The translations under genes and the position numbers were made by a program. Shown here piece after piece: positions 8,192 to 17,236 of a stretch of DNA of 64,000 nt. Positions within the stretch are counted from its first letter, which is position 1. Each line of letters begins with the position of its first letter. Origin of the DNA: Psychrobacillus vulpis (GTDB lineage: Bacteria > Bacillota > Bacilli > Bacillales_A > Planococcaceae); assembly GCF_006861825.1 (NCBI RefSeq), contig NZ_VDGI01000017.1, positions 28,869-92,868 of the forward strand, written 5' to 3'. The notes beneath the pieces are model-generated. The model searched no databases. It was not told the DNA's origin and worked only from the letters and a program-made list of their open reading frames with translations.

Positions 8192-9582
8192 AAGAATGTA
8201 TCCTCCCAAATTGGTAACGTTAAGTACACAGTAGTTCCTTTTCCTATTTCACTTGTAAATGCTAGCTTTCCTCTTTGTACGGTAACTAATTGTAAAGCTA
8301 TTGATAGACCTAATCCAGTTCCACCATCAAAACGACTTCTTGCTTTATTTACTCTATAAAAACGTTCTGTAATATGCGGCAGATGTTCAGCTTCCATTCC
8401 ACAGCCTTCATCTTTAATCTTTATAGTCGTATCTTTTTTTGTCGTTTCATTTTCAATCCGAATAGTAGACTGATTTGGAGAATATCGGATAGCATTTTCC
8501 AAAATGTTTATAAAAATTTGTTTTGTCTTTTGTTCATCTGCCGAAAGTATTGTTTCTTCGTCTAATTTCACTTTAAATGTGATTTCTTTTTCATCTGCAA
8601 TTGGTTTAACAAGCTGAAGTACTTCTCGTATAGCTTCTGCTAATATAATTGGACCAATTTCTACCTCATCTACATTTTCTGATCTAGCAACAGTAAGTAA
8701 ATCATTCGTTAACTTTTGCATTCGATTCGCTTCACGTACGATGAGAGTATAAATTTCTGCCTTCTTCTCTTCTTGTATAAGATGTTGTTCGAATGCTTCA
8801 CCGTACCCTTTAATATAACTAATTGGGGTTCTTAGTTCATGCGATACAACAGAAAGGAAGTCTCGCTTTTTTTTATCTTCTTCTTGGATCGATGCTGCCA
8901 TTTTGTTAAAGGTGAGCGCCAGTTCCCCAACTTCATCCTGAGATTTCACTTCCACTCGAGTACTGTAATTTCCAGCAGCCATCGAAATGGAAGCTTCTTT
9001 CAGTTTGGCTAATGGGGTCAAAACCTTTTGCAAACTTTTGAAGCTAATATATGCCATTGCAATTAATAATAATGAAACACTAATAACTAAAAAAAGTATA
9101 TCTTTAGAAGCCAATTCCGTAATTTTAGTTAGTGGTACATATACATAAATGATTCCTTCTAATCGATTTTCATCAACAAGTGGGAAAATAACAGAAACTA
9201 CATCACGATCAAATCTACTTTCAAAGCCACGCTTTGTAACAGAGTTTCCGGCAATTAGCTCTGCTCGCTCTTCCGCCCCTATTAAGCTGTCATAATCTAT
9301 TTCAAAAGGCAAACAAGCACTTAGTTCTCGTGGATTTCGAACAGTGAAAACTTCAATGTTAGAAAACCGATTAAATTCCTCTGTTTGTTTAATAAAGTCG
9401 TCTGTTACAACTCCACCCTTATATGTACTTTGAAGATTTTTTGCAACTTCTTTCATAGAATTCTCCGTGTCCTGTACATAAAGTTCTTCATATAAGAAAT
9501 TAGTAAATATGACTAAAAAAACAATGGTAGTTGCGATAAACACAAGTAAAAGCATCCAAATCTTAAAGGATAACTTTTTCAT
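8188..9582 (-). CDS. Two-component sensor histidine kinase with HAMP domain
   Basis: 464 residues. Membrane helices near 8-30 and 163-185 enclose an extracytoplasmic sensor domain of about 130 residues. A HAMP domain follows, then the HisKA segment FLSVVSHELRTPISYIKGYGE with the phosphorylated His, and a HATPase with FINILENAIRYSP, DEGCGM and GGTGLGLSIA. It starts in an ATGA overlap with the response regulator and ends in an ATGA overlap with the YtkA-like gene. The signal is unknown; two lipoprotein genes in the same operon suggest an envelope or redox/metal signal. Confidence 0.9.
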   Translation of the reverse strand: MKKLSFKIWMLLLVFIATTIVFLVIFTNFLYEELYVQDTENSMKEVAKNLQSTYKGGVVTDDFIKQTEEFNRFSNIEVFTVRNPRELSACLPFEIDYDSLIGAEERAELIAGNSVTKRGFESRFDRDVVSVIFPLVDENRLEGIIYVYVPLTKITELASKDILFLVISVSLLLIAMAYISFKSLQKVLTPLAKLKEASISMAAGNYSTRVEVKSQDEVGELALTFNKMAASIQEEDKKKRDFLSVVSHELRTPISYIKGYGEAFEQHLIQEEKKAEIYTLIVREANRMQKLTNDLLTVARSENVDEVEIGPIILAEAIREVLQLVKPIADEKEITFKVKLDEETILSADEQKTKQIFINILENAIRYSPNQSTIRIENETTKKDTTIKIKDEGCGMEAEHLPHITERFYRVNKARSRFDGGTGLGLSIALQLVTVQRGKLAFTSEIGKGTTVYLTLPIWEDTFL

Positions 9583-10253
9583 CCATTTACCTCAAAACGA
9601 TAGCCTATTCCCCAAACAGTTTCGATGTATTTCGAAGCAACCTTCCCTAATTTTAAACGCAATGTTTTAATATGCGTATCTACTGTTCGAGTCCCACCTT
9701 CATAGCCTATTCCCCAAAGCAGTTCTAGTAGTTGATCCCGAGAAAAGACCTTTCCTTCGTTCTCCATAAAAAGAAGCATGAGTTCATATTCTTTTAATGT
9801 AAGAACAAGCTTTCTATCTTCACTTTTTACTTGTCTTGCGACTGTGTCAATTTCAATTATCCCTTTGGTTAAGACGTCGCTATTTGTTGAAATTCCAGTT
9901 CTTCTTAGAAGTGCATTGATTCTCGCAGTTAGTTCTATTGCAGTAAAAGGTTTTACAATGTAATCGTCCCCGCCAAGCTCAAGGCCTTTTACTAAATCAC
10001 TTTTTGCATCGAGCGCAGTTAAGAAAATAATGGGTACCTGCGAAAATCTTCTAATTTCTTTGCACACAGTAAAACCATCTTTTTTTGGCATCATAACGTC
10101 CAAAAGAACAAGATCTATATCCCTTTTTTGAACAATTTGAATTGCATCATCCCCATCTTCTGCCTGAACTACTTGAAGTCCATCTTTTTGCAAATGCATT
10201 TCGATTAATCTTCGCATATCCCGTTCATCATCTACTACTAATATAGTCGTCAT
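9579..10253 (-). CDS. OmpR-family response regulator
   Basis: 224 residues: receiver domain with VDDERDM, phosphoacceptor in LVLLDVMMP and KPFTAIEL, then an OmpR winged helix with TVDTHIKTLRLKLG and WGIGYRFE. It is coupled at both ends by ATGA overlaps, to the upstream lipoprotein gene and the downstream kinase gene, so all four proteins are probably made in fixed ratio. Confidence 0.9.
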   Translation of the reverse strand: MTTILVVDDERDMRRLIEMHLQKDGLQVVQAEDGDDAIQIVQKRDIDLVLLDVMMPKKDGFTVCKEIRRFSQVPIIFLTALDAKSDLVKGLELGGDDYIVKPFTAIELTARINALLRRTGISTNSDVLTKGIIEIDTVARQVKSEDRKLVLTLKEYELMLLFMENEGKVFSRDQLLELLWGIGYEGGTRTVDTHIKTLRLKLGKVASKYIETVWGIGYRFEVNG

Positions 10254-11194
10254 TTGCTCACCTCCCTTGTAACTAGCTGAAATGGACCCTTTCCAACTTT
10301 AAGTTTTTCTATTATTTTTCCATTTTGTAAAAAGTATACTTGATGATCATCATATCCTGCGACAACGATGCAATCTTCAAAAGCTTTAATCGAAAAAGGA
10401 TTCGCACCAACTTTAATAGACGAAAGGAGCTCTCCATCCTTTGAAAACTCAGATACATTGTTACTACCATGACTAACAGTAAAAATATTTCCATCGGAAG
10501 TATCTGTGAAATCTATTGGCATCATTGGTGCTTCTATTTCACCTTGCAGTTCACCACTAACCAAATTATACTTTCGAATGACCTTGTTTGGCTGACTACC
10601 TGCACCGTGTCCACCAAGCCATAGCTCATCTCCATTCAAATAAAGACCATGGGAAGAGGTTGGTATATTCCATGTTCGATCTAATTTTAAATCTCCTAAT
10701 GAAAAAACAGACATAAGCGTATCTTTGAAATTTACAACGTACAAATACTGTTCATCTGCAATCATGGACATTGGATATCTTCCTGCATCGGCTTTCGCAA
10801 TTTCATTTCCCTTTATATCAAATGAAGTAACAGTATTCTCTTTTCCATTTGCTACATAAATAGTATCTTCTACTGCATATGCAAACGTAGTTCCTTCATG
10901 AACTGGAAATGAAGTGATTTTTTTACCTGTAGATAACTGGATGAGTTCTGCTCTATCTAAAGAGTAGCCATAGAGAAAAATATAATCATTTAAAACAAGT
11001 GTGAAGCCCGTGTATGCGGCATCCAATTTCCATGTCTCGATTACTTCTTGATCTTTTGATATAAAATCAATAGATGAATCTAATGTGTTTAAACTCGCAA
11101 CAAAATCAGTGGACGAATCAATGGAATTATATGAGTTATCTGAACAAGCTACAAGAATCCAGCTTAAAAATAATAAGTCTAATATTTTTCTCAA
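10250..11194 (-). CDS. Lipoprotein with beta-propeller (YncE-like) repeats
   Basis: 314 residues from a TTG at 11194 (AGGAGG 8 bases upstream; a longer frame from 11254 has no such site and would bury the signal peptide). The signal sequence RKILDLLFLSWILVACS has lipobox LVAC. The rest shows repeated blade-like strands (YAVEDTIYVANGKENTVTSFD, DEQYLYVVNFKDTLMSVFS, NIFTVSHGSNNVSEFS) typical of YVTN/NHL propellers. First gene of the coupled operon with the two-component system. It may be a surface sensor or accessory to the kinase; function not known. Confidence 0.72.
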   Translation of the reverse strand: MRKILDLLFLSWILVACSDNSYNSIDSSTDFVASLNTLDSSIDFISKDQEVIETWKLDAAYTGFTLVLNDYIFLYGYSLDRAELIQLSTGKKITSFPVHEGTTFAYAVEDTIYVANGKENTVTSFDIKGNEIAKADAGRYPMSMIADEQYLYVVNFKDTLMSVFSLGDLKLDRTWNIPTSSHGLYLNGDELWLGGHGAGSQPNKVIRKYNLVSGELQGEIEAPMMPIDFTDTSDGNIFTVSHGSNNVSEFSKDGELLSSIKVGANPFSIKAFEDCIVVAGYDDHQVYFLQNGKIIEKLKVGKGPFQLVTREVSK

Positions 11195-11399
11195 AAATTC
11201 GCCCTCCTTTCTTCCTATTCTATCGAAGATGTGTGAAAAAAGTTTGAAATACAAACGAAAGATTTTTTACGTTTAAAAACAGATTCTCGTGGACACTCAT
11301 CTGTATTTGAGAGTTGTCAGCTGAGCGATGGAGCCTCGACGTAAAAACACTTGTAGAAAATTATCCAAATGTACAATATTTTATAATTTCCTAAAGCGT

Positions 11400-11445
11400 A
11401 AAAAAATTGTCCCAAAAGCCAATATTACATCGACTTTTAAGACAA
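11400..11445 (-). terminator. Terminator of the hemE-hemH unit
   Basis: On the minus strand TTGTCTTAAAAG pairs with CTTTTGGGACAA (two G-U or mismatched positions), followed by six T. It lies 40 bases after the hemH stop. Confidence 0.75.
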
Positions 11446-11485
11446 CTTACTGAAAATTAATATTAGATTACTGTCTCAATGATGA

Positions 11486-12415
11486 TTAAGCACGAAGTTG
11501 TTTTAATACTACATCTGCCATTGCATCGATGAATAAAGCTTGATCATTAGGCATTGCTGGTCGAATATATGTAGCACCGATTTCATCACAAACAACTTTA
11601 CATTCATAGTCGTTATCGTAAAGTACTTCTAAGTGTTCTGCAACGAAACCAACTGGAGTGTAAACAAAAGTTGTAAATCCTTTTTCTTCATGCAATTCAC
11701 GTGTTAAATCTTGTACGTCTGGACCAATCCAAGGTTCTGGTGTTTGTCCCGCACTTTGCCATCCAACTGCATAGTTCTTCACACTTGAAGCTTTTGCGAT
11801 TAAATCTGCAGTTTCGTTCAATTGGTCTGCGTATGGGTCACCCATCGCAAGAATTTTTTCTGGTAAAGAATGTGCTGAAACGATTAAACAAGCTTTGTCA
11901 CGTTGCTCTTCCTTCAATGAAGCAAATGCTTCACTTACTTTCTCGCTCCAATATTGGATAAACTTCGGTTCGTCATACCAGCTTTCTACTGAAGTAATTT
12001 TTAGGTTACCAAGTTTCTCTGCTTCTTCTTTAATACGACCGTTATACGATTTAATAGAGAACGTTGAGAAGTGAGGCGCTAACACAATAGAAACGGCTTC
12101 TGTAATTCCATCCTTATGCATTTGTTCCACAGCATCTTCCAAGAAAGGTTCAATATGCTTTAAACCAATGTACACTTTGAATTCAATTTCATCTTGCACT
12201 TCATTCAATCGTTTACACAGACCTTCTGCTTGGTTTTGCGTAATTTTCGCTAACGGAGAAATTCCTCCAATAGCTTTATAACGATTTGTTAAATCTTCTA
12301 ACGCTTCCTCGCTTGGTTTACGACCATGTCTAATATGCGTATAGTAGCGTTCAATATCTGCTTCTTCGTATGGTGTCCCATATGCCATTACTAATAGTCC
12401 CATTGTTTTTTTCAT
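11486..12415 (-). CDS. hemH: Ferrochelatase (coproporphyrin-type, HemH/CpfC)
   Basis: 309 residues of the ferrochelatase family: [12 protein letters not shown] at the N terminus, the iron/porphyrin region [23 protein letters not shown] with the catalytic His, and [15 protein letters not shown] with the catalytic Glu. In Firmicutes this enzyme inserts iron into coproporphyrin III, and haem is completed by a HemQ-type decarboxylase. The ATG at 12415 has GAGG at a suitable distance; an upstream GTG (12424) overlaps that site. It follows hemE with a 20-base gap, so the two are one operon. hemY, the usual third gene, is not next to them. Confidence 0.95.
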   Translation of the reverse strand: MKKTMGLLVMAYGTPYEEADIERYYTHIRHGRKPSEEALEDLTNRYKAIGGISPLAKITQNQAEGLCKRLNEVQDEIEFKVYIGLKHIEPFLEDAVEQMHKDGITEAVSIVLAPHFSTFSIKSYNGRIKEEAEKLGNLKITSVESWYDEPKFIQYWSEKVSEAFASLKEEQRDKACLIVSAHSLPEKILAMGDPYADQLNETADLIAKASSVKNYAVGWQSAGQTPEPWIGPDVQDLTRELHEEKGFTTFVYTPVGFVAEHLEVLYDNDYECKVVCDEIGATYIRPAMPNDQALFIDAMADVVLKQLRA

Positions 12416-12435
12416 GATTGTCACCTCTAAAAAGT

Positions 12436-13488
12436 TTAGTTAGATTTTGCTGCAATAAGTTCTTTACTATATTCATGAATAAAAGTTGTTAAACGTTTTA
12501 ATGTATCAGGGTTTACTTCTGGGAAAACACCGTGTCCAATATTAAAAATATGTCCCGGTTGAGCAACACCTTGTTCAATAATTACTTTTGCTCGTTTTTC
12601 AATTTCTGCCCAATCAGCTATTAAGAAGGATGGATCTAAGTTACCTTGAAGAGGCTTCGTCATTCCTTTTGCACGAGCTTCCTCAATTGATAAACGCCAA
12701 TCTAACCCTACTACGTCAACAGGTAGATCATGCCATTCCATTGCTAAATGACTCGCTCCAACTCCAAAAGTGATAAGTGGTACACCAGTTTCACGAAGTT
12801 CTGAGAAAATACGTGTCATAATAGGTTTAATAAAGATTCGATAATCTTCTACATTTAAAGCTCCTACCCATGAGTCGAAAATTTGAATCGCTTTTGCTCC
12901 AGCTTTTACTTGAGCTTTTATATAAACAATAATCATATCCGCAAGCTTGTCCATTAAAGTGAACCATGCTTCTGGTTCAGATACCATAAATGCTTTTGTT
13001 TTGTTATAGCTTTTAGATGGGCCGCCTTCAATCATATAACTTGCTAAAGTAAAAGGCGCTCCTGCAAAACCGATTAATGGAACATTTAACTGTTCAGTTG
13101 TTAACAATTTAATCGTTTTTAATACAAAAGGCACATCATCTTCTGGAGATAAATCACCAAGATTGTGCACATCTTGTACGGTACGAATTGGATTAGAAAT
13201 GACTGGACCAACACCAGCTTTTATTTTTACATCTACACCAATACCTGGAAGAGGTGTTACAATATCTTTATACAAAATTGCAGCATCTACGTTGTAATTT
13301 TCAACTGGTAGACGTGTAACATATGCACATAGCTCTGGCTCATGCGTAATTTGCTCTAATGAGTACTTTTCTTTTATTTTTCTATATTCCGGTTGAGATC
13401 TTCCCGCTTGCCTCATATACCAAACTGGGGTGTGCGTAACTTGTTCTCCTCGTGCAGCACGAAGTAGTGTATCGTTAAAAGTTGTCAT
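12436..13488 (-). CDS. hemE: Uroporphyrinogen decarboxylase HemE
   Basis: 350 residues, normal length for the family. Starts [16 protein letters not shown]; contains the signature [17 protein letters not shown] and the conserved segment [17 protein letters not shown]. It decarboxylates uroporphyrinogen III to coproporphyrinogen III. I chose the ATG at 13488; the frame extends to 13551, but the extra 21 residues do not resemble HemE. First gene of the hemE-hemH unit. A degenerate interspersed repeat lies just upstream. Confidence 0.95.
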   Translation of the reverse strand: MTTFNDTLLRAARGEQVTHTPVWYMRQAGRSQPEYRKIKEKYSLEQITHEPELCAYVTRLPVENYNVDAAILYKDIVTPLPGIGVDVKIKAGVGPVISNPIRTVQDVHNLGDLSPEDDVPFVLKTIKLLTTEQLNVPLIGFAGAPFTLASYMIEGGPSKSYNKTKAFMVSEPEAWFTLMDKLADMIIVYIKAQVKAGAKAIQIFDSWVGALNVEDYRIFIKPIMTRIFSELRETGVPLITFGVGASHLAMEWHDLPVDVVGLDWRLSIEEARAKGMTKPLQGNLDPSFLIADWAEIEKRAKVIIEQGVAQPGHIFNIGHGVFPEVNPDTLKRLTTFIHEYSKELIAAKSN

Positions 13489-13562
13489 TCCATTTTTTCC
13501 TACCTTTCTTCTCATATCAAATTTACTTTGGCTTATTTTACTCCTGCGCAAGCTCGTCGTAG

Positions 13563-13745
13563 AAACAGTTCATCAGCTTTCTCGATGTATTTCTTTATAA
13601 AATCTGTGCCATCAGCCAGGGGATTAACCTAATTCAACAGGCAATAGGGCACACTACTAAAATGGATAATTTTTTCTAAATCTTCACACCATTTTTAGAA
13701 CTGCATGACTGCTACAACTAATGCTTCGCTTTCATATCACCAAAC
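13563..13745. repeat. Degenerate interspersed repeat, copy 1 (upstream of hemE)
   Basis: The segment around ATCTGTGCCATCAGCCAG and the following AACCTAATTCA matches a second copy at 28985-29155, with roughly five of every six bases equal in the best 37 bases and weaker similarity on both sides. Both copies lie in the same orientation just upstream of a minus-strand gene (hemE, yhaO). The rest of the 13489-13938 gap shows only AT-rich promoter-like sequence. Confidence 0.55.
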
Positions 13746-13938
13746 ATTTGCTTTATAAGGTTACTTGTTATCTATTCAAATATACGTTTCCACTATAGCC
13801 TTTCTCTCCTTTATTGTATATATATATAGTGTAATTGTCATAAATTTGTCCTGTATTTCCAGTCTTTATTTGGACAAAGAGTTTTTAAACATTCATAAAT
13901 GGGAAAAGTAATAGAAATATTAAATTGGAGGACTTAGT

Positions 13939-14430
13939 ATGAATTTTTATATGACATCTGGAACACCTGAATTTATGGAATCACTAAAAGCAAAATACGC
14001 AAAGGAAGACATGTATCATCTTCATGGATTAGGAAACTCCGTATTAATACATGAAACCTCTGGAAAATCCTTTTTTCAAGCTCCAAGAAAATTTGAGGTA
14101 ATGGAAACTTTAGGTCAATTGTCCGAGAAAGGATATTTCGTTTTACAGCATGTACCCGTCTCGGAGGAAGGTCGTCCCATTTTTGAATATAAGTACACAC
14201 ATTTAACAAGTACTATAGAAAGAGAACCTGGATTCATCGCACTTCGTGTTTTAAAACCGATTAAATCGGACACGTATATTATATTAACTCAGTGGACTGG
14301 TTCAAACAGTTTTGATGTATGGCAGAAATCAGTAGCATTTGACTTCGATAAAATTGCAGATAAACAAAAATTGTTTACGAGTGCACCATACATCTCCACC
14401 TATAAGTCCATTAAAAACGAGGAAGCCTAA
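13939..14430 (+). CDS. hmoB: Haem-degrading monooxygenase HmoB
   Basis: 163 residues matching B. subtilis HmoB (YhgC) in length and landmarks: MNFYMTSGTPEFMESL, ILIHETSG-like SVLIHETSGKSFFQAP, and the C-terminal monooxygenase domain with EEGRPIFE, EPGFIALRVLKPIKSDTYIILTQW. The family opens the haem ring to release iron. Its position beside hemE is conserved with B. subtilis, so synthesis and turnover of haem are neighbours. A ribosome-binding site (TGGAGG) precedes the ATG. A terminator overlaps the stop codon. Confidence 0.9.
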   Translation: MNFYMTSGTPEFMESLKAKYAKEDMYHLHGLGNSVLIHETSGKSFFQAPRKFEVMETLGQLSEKGYFVLQHVPVSEEGRPIFEYKYTHLTSTIEREPGFIALRVLKPIKSDTYIILTQWTGSNSFDVWQKSVAFDFDKIADKQKLFTSAPYISTYKSIKNEEA

Positions 14431-14446
14431 TAAAGGCTTCTTTTTT
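14422..14446 (+). terminator. Terminator of hmoB
   Basis: GAAGCCT pairs with AGGCTTC, loop AATAA including the stop codon, then six T. The hairpin uses the last codons of hmoB. Confidence 0.88.
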
Positions 14447-14488
14447 CTGCTATAATGTAAGCAATATATTAAATGGAGGGTTAAGAAA

Positions 14489-15661
14489 ATGAACATGGAA
14501 TTAGTAGAAAAGCTAGATTGCGCTTTTGAAGATATGGTAGTTATTCGCCGTTACTTACATATGCATCCAGAGGTTTCATTTAAAGAAACGAAAACTGCCC
14601 AGTATATTCAAGATTTTTACGCAGATTTAGGTATTCCGTTTCAAGCAAATGTAGGAGGCAATGGAGTTGTAGCAAGAGTGAAAGGTGCTAAACCTGGTAA
14701 AACAGTAGCGCTTCGAGCAGACTTTGACGCTCTTCCAATTCAAGATGAAAAAGATGTACCTTATAAATCTACAGTTGATGGTGTAATGCATGCATGTGGA
14801 CATGACGGACATACAGCTGCATTACTTATTCTTGCACGAACAATGAATCAATTAAAAGAACAGCTAACTGGTGAATATGTATTTGTCCATCAGCATGCAG
14901 AGGAGTATGCACCTGGTGGAGCAAAACCGATGATTGAAGCTGGTTGTTTAGATGGAGTAGACGTTATTTTTGGTACTCATCTATGGTCATTAATTCCTTT
15001 TGGGACTATTGAGTACAAATCGGGTCCTATTATGGCTGCAGCCGATCGTTTTGAAATTACAGTGCAAGGTAGAGGCGGGCATGGTGCAAATCCCCACCAA
15101 GCAAAGGATGCAATTGTTGCAGCTTCTCAACTTGTTGTCAACTTACAGCAACTTGTATCTAGACGAGTAAACCCTACGGAATCTGCTGTACTTTCAGTCG
15201 GTTCATTTGTAGCGGAAAATGCATTTAATATTATTGCAGATTCAGCAAAACTTGCTGGTACAGTGCGTACCTTTAATCCAGAAGTTCGTGATTTAATGGA
15301 AAATGAGTTAAAACGTGTTATAGAAGGTACTTGTATTGCAAATGATTGTACATATTCATTCAAATATGACCGAGGATACCCACCAGTTATTAATCACAAA
15401 CTAGAAACTGAATTTCTAGAAAAAGTTGCAAGTGAAGTCCCTGGGGTAGAAAATGTGCAGGAATCTATTCTTCATATGATAGGTGAAGACTTCGGCTATT
15501 ATTTAGAAGAAATTCCAGGAACATTTTTCTTTACAGGCGCAATGCCTCAAGGAGAGGTTTTCCCACATCATAGCCCGAAATTTGATTTTGATGAACGAGC
15601 AATGCTCCTTGCTGCAAAAACACTAGGTTTAGCTGCTATTCAATATCAAAACGAGGAATAA
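14489..15661 (+). CDS. yhaA: M20-family amidohydrolase (YhaA-like)
   Basis: 390 residues of the peptidase M20D/amidohydrolase family. Metal-binding landmarks: MHACGHDGHTAALL (about 99-112) and VHQHAEEYAPGG, plus a dimerisation domain with GRGGHGANPHQAKD, and a C-terminal HMIGEDFGYYLE. Members hydrolyse N-acyl amino acids or related amides; the exact substrate cannot be told. GGAGGG lies 8 bases before the ATG. Position near hem and hit/ecs fits B. subtilis yhaA. Confidence 0.85.
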   Translation: MNMELVEKLDCAFEDMVVIRRYLHMHPEVSFKETKTAQYIQDFYADLGIPFQANVGGNGVVARVKGAKPGKTVALRADFDALPIQDEKDVPYKSTVDGVMHACGHDGHTAALLILARTMNQLKEQLTGEYVFVHQHAEEYAPGGAKPMIEAGCLDGVDVIFGTHLWSLIPFGTIEYKSGPIMAAADRFEITVQGRGGHGANPHQAKDAIVAASQLVVNLQQLVSRRVNPTESAVLSVGSFVAENAFNIIADSAKLAGTVRTFNPEVRDLMENELKRVIEGTCIANDCTYSFKYDRGYPPVINHKLETEFLEKVASEVPGVENVQESILHMIGEDFGYYLEEIPGTFFFTGAMPQGEVFPHHSPKFDFDERAMLLAAKTLGLAAIQYQNEE

Positions 15662-15753
15662 AGAAATCTCAAATCTAATTTGATAGTTTATTAGAATCAA
15701 CCATAATCTGGATTACTTTAGTTTGGATTATTTCTCTACTACACTATTAATAC

Positions 15754-15797
15754 GAACCGAGGAAGTGACACAGTCATTTCCTCGGTTCTCTTTTTTG
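15754..15797 (+). terminator. Terminator of the amidohydrolase gene
   Basis: GAACCGAGGAA pairs with TTTCCTCGGTTC across a loop that itself contains TGAC/GTCA, followed by a T-rich run. Confidence 0.85.
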
Positions 15798-15867
15798 GTA
15801 ATCGTGTAGAGGATGTTGTATCCGTCGCACTCCAGTAATTTTGAGCCTCTACGTTCACTATGCTCAT

Positions 15868-16085
15868 GGGCACTGAAAAAGTCCCTATAATTCGACTTTG
15901 CCAGATGAGGTAGTCCAATATTCCAATAAATAAGAAAATCGTTGAAGCGGCTCCCTTTCCGCGGGCGTTGCCTCAGTCTCCTCGCTTCGCTGCGGGGTCT
16001 TCGGCTACACTATTCCCGCAGGAGTGTCGCCTTTTTCAACGATTTTCTAGTATTTTCTTAAATAATTGACAGCTTTTCAGTGCTT
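15868..16085. mobile_element. MITE-like element B, copy 1
   Basis: A non-coding element with terminal inverted repeats GGGCACTGAAAAAGTC and a decayed CAGCTTTTCAGTGC. Inside is a large foldback: AAAATCGTTGAAG ... TTTTTCAACGATTTT around a GC-rich core (CCGCGGGCG, CTCCTCGC, GACCCCGC-type motifs, CCCGCAGGAG). The same ends and core recur at 16096-16496 and 58046-58444, and inverted at 35127-36270. It carries no gene; mobilisation by a transposase elsewhere is inferred. Confidence 0.7.
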
Positions 16086-16095
16086 CAAGCGTAGG

Positions 16096-16496
16096 GAGGG
16101 AACTGAAAAAGTTACTATAATTCTGCTTTACCAGATGGGTGTCCAATATTCCTATAAATATGAAAATCGTTGAAACGGCTCCCTTTCCGGAGGCCACTGA
16201 AAAACCAAAATTCAGAAAATAAAGTCACCACTTGAGAAGTATATTTGTATCAAAATTGGCATGACGTCCCCATAAACACCCTAAAAAGTGAAGGAATTAT
16301 GGGATTTCGTTTTTATTTTTTGAAAAAAAATGACTTTTTCAGTGGCCTCCCTTTCCGCGGGCGTTGCCTTAGCCTCCTCGCTGCGCTGCGGGGTCTTCGG
16401 CTAACGCTATTCCCGCAGGAGTGTCGCCTTTTTCAACGATTTTCTAGAAATGAAAAAGTATTTATACTAAAAATCATACTATTTTGCAGTGCCCTC
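16096..16496. mobile_element. MITE-like element B, copy 2, interrupted by element C
   Basis: Starts GAGGGAACTGAAAAAGT and ends ATTTTGCAGTGCCCTC. The same internal foldback as copy 1 is split at CCTTTCCG by a 160-bp element C (16190-16349), with CCTTTCCG duplicated on both sides. Without the insertion the element would be about 233 bp. Confidence 0.75.
16190..16349. mobile_element. MITE-like element C, copy 1
   Basis: 160 bp with perfect ends GAGGCCACTGAAAAA / TTTTTCAGTGGCCTC and an 8-bp target duplication CCTTTCCG (16182-16189 and 16350-16357). The interior is AT-rich and non-coding. A near-identical copy (about five differences) lies at 58133-58292 in the opposite orientation, inserted at the same place in another B element. 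Confidence 0.85.
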
Positions 16497-16820
16497 GCTA
16501 TACACCCTGCAGGCTCTTAAGACTCATGCATTCCCACAGGAGTCTTCACTCCCCGTTCCAAATCAACAAGTTCTATGAAAAATGGGTATAATGACGAAAA
16601 CAAATCAATCAACGTTAACAGCTGAAAATGCTAACAATGGAGCAGTATATTTAATTTCTTTAATTCCACCTTTTCAAATTTTTCAAAAGGTAACCGATTA
16701 CAGCTTCCAACTATGTACTAGATGGGCTTGCCGAAAACTAATTAAACGATTGTTATCATTTCTATTTGATTGAGTTTATGATTTCGGCTTCTTGTCACCA
16801 TTTCACATCAACTCAAGATT

Positions 16821-17165
16821 AAAATAGAAAGGTAACAATAGTTTGGAGAAGCGTCCGCTCGACTCCTGCGGGAAAAGCGAGGCAGACGAGACCCCGCACG
16901 AAGCAAAGCGAAGGAGGAGGCTCGGAGCTCGTCCGCGGAAAGCGAGCGGTTAGCTTCGGAAAATCTAATCAATCCTATATAGAAAACTCATTTTTTCTGT
17001 CTATTTCAATTAATAAATGAATGAGTAAAATAGAAAAGTTGCACTTAGCTTTTTATTGGTCTGGAGAAGCGTCCGCTCGACTCCTGCGGGAAAGGCTCGG
17101 CGCTCGCCCACGGAAAGCGATCGGTTAGACTATGGAAAACCTAATCAATTCTATATAAAAATAAA
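16821..17165. repeat. Two tandem copies of a GC-rich repeat (type A)
   Basis: Two head-to-tail blocks start AAAATAGAAA (16821 and 17027) and share AGAAGCGTCCGCTCGACTCC, CGGAAAGCGA and CTAATCAAT before ending near CTATATA. The second lacks about 45 bases of the GC-rich middle. Related GC-rich repeats lie at 51601-51703 and 57718-57820. The interval 16497-16820 shows no convincing gene. Confidence 0.75.
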
Positions 17166-17206
17166 AAAGACTGTGACAAACTTGTTTTAGTGTTTGTCTA
17201 CAGTCT
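17160..17206 (-). terminator. Terminator of ecsB
   Basis: On the minus strand AGACTGTAGACAAAC pairs with GTTTGTCACAGTCT (one bulge), followed by TTTTTTATTTT, 30 bases after the ecsB stop. Confidence 0.88.
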
Positions 17207-17236
17207 GTAGGCTATGATTTACCGACAGCCCTTTTC

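Noticed and set aside
16245..16520. 91-residue open frame starting near element C
   Set aside because: It crosses elements C and B and similar frames appear in every B copy; the product is a translation of the GC-rich repeat.
16582..16773. 63-residue open frame between repeats
   Set aside because: No ribosome-binding site, no recognisable domain, and it lies in repeat-rich intergenic DNA.
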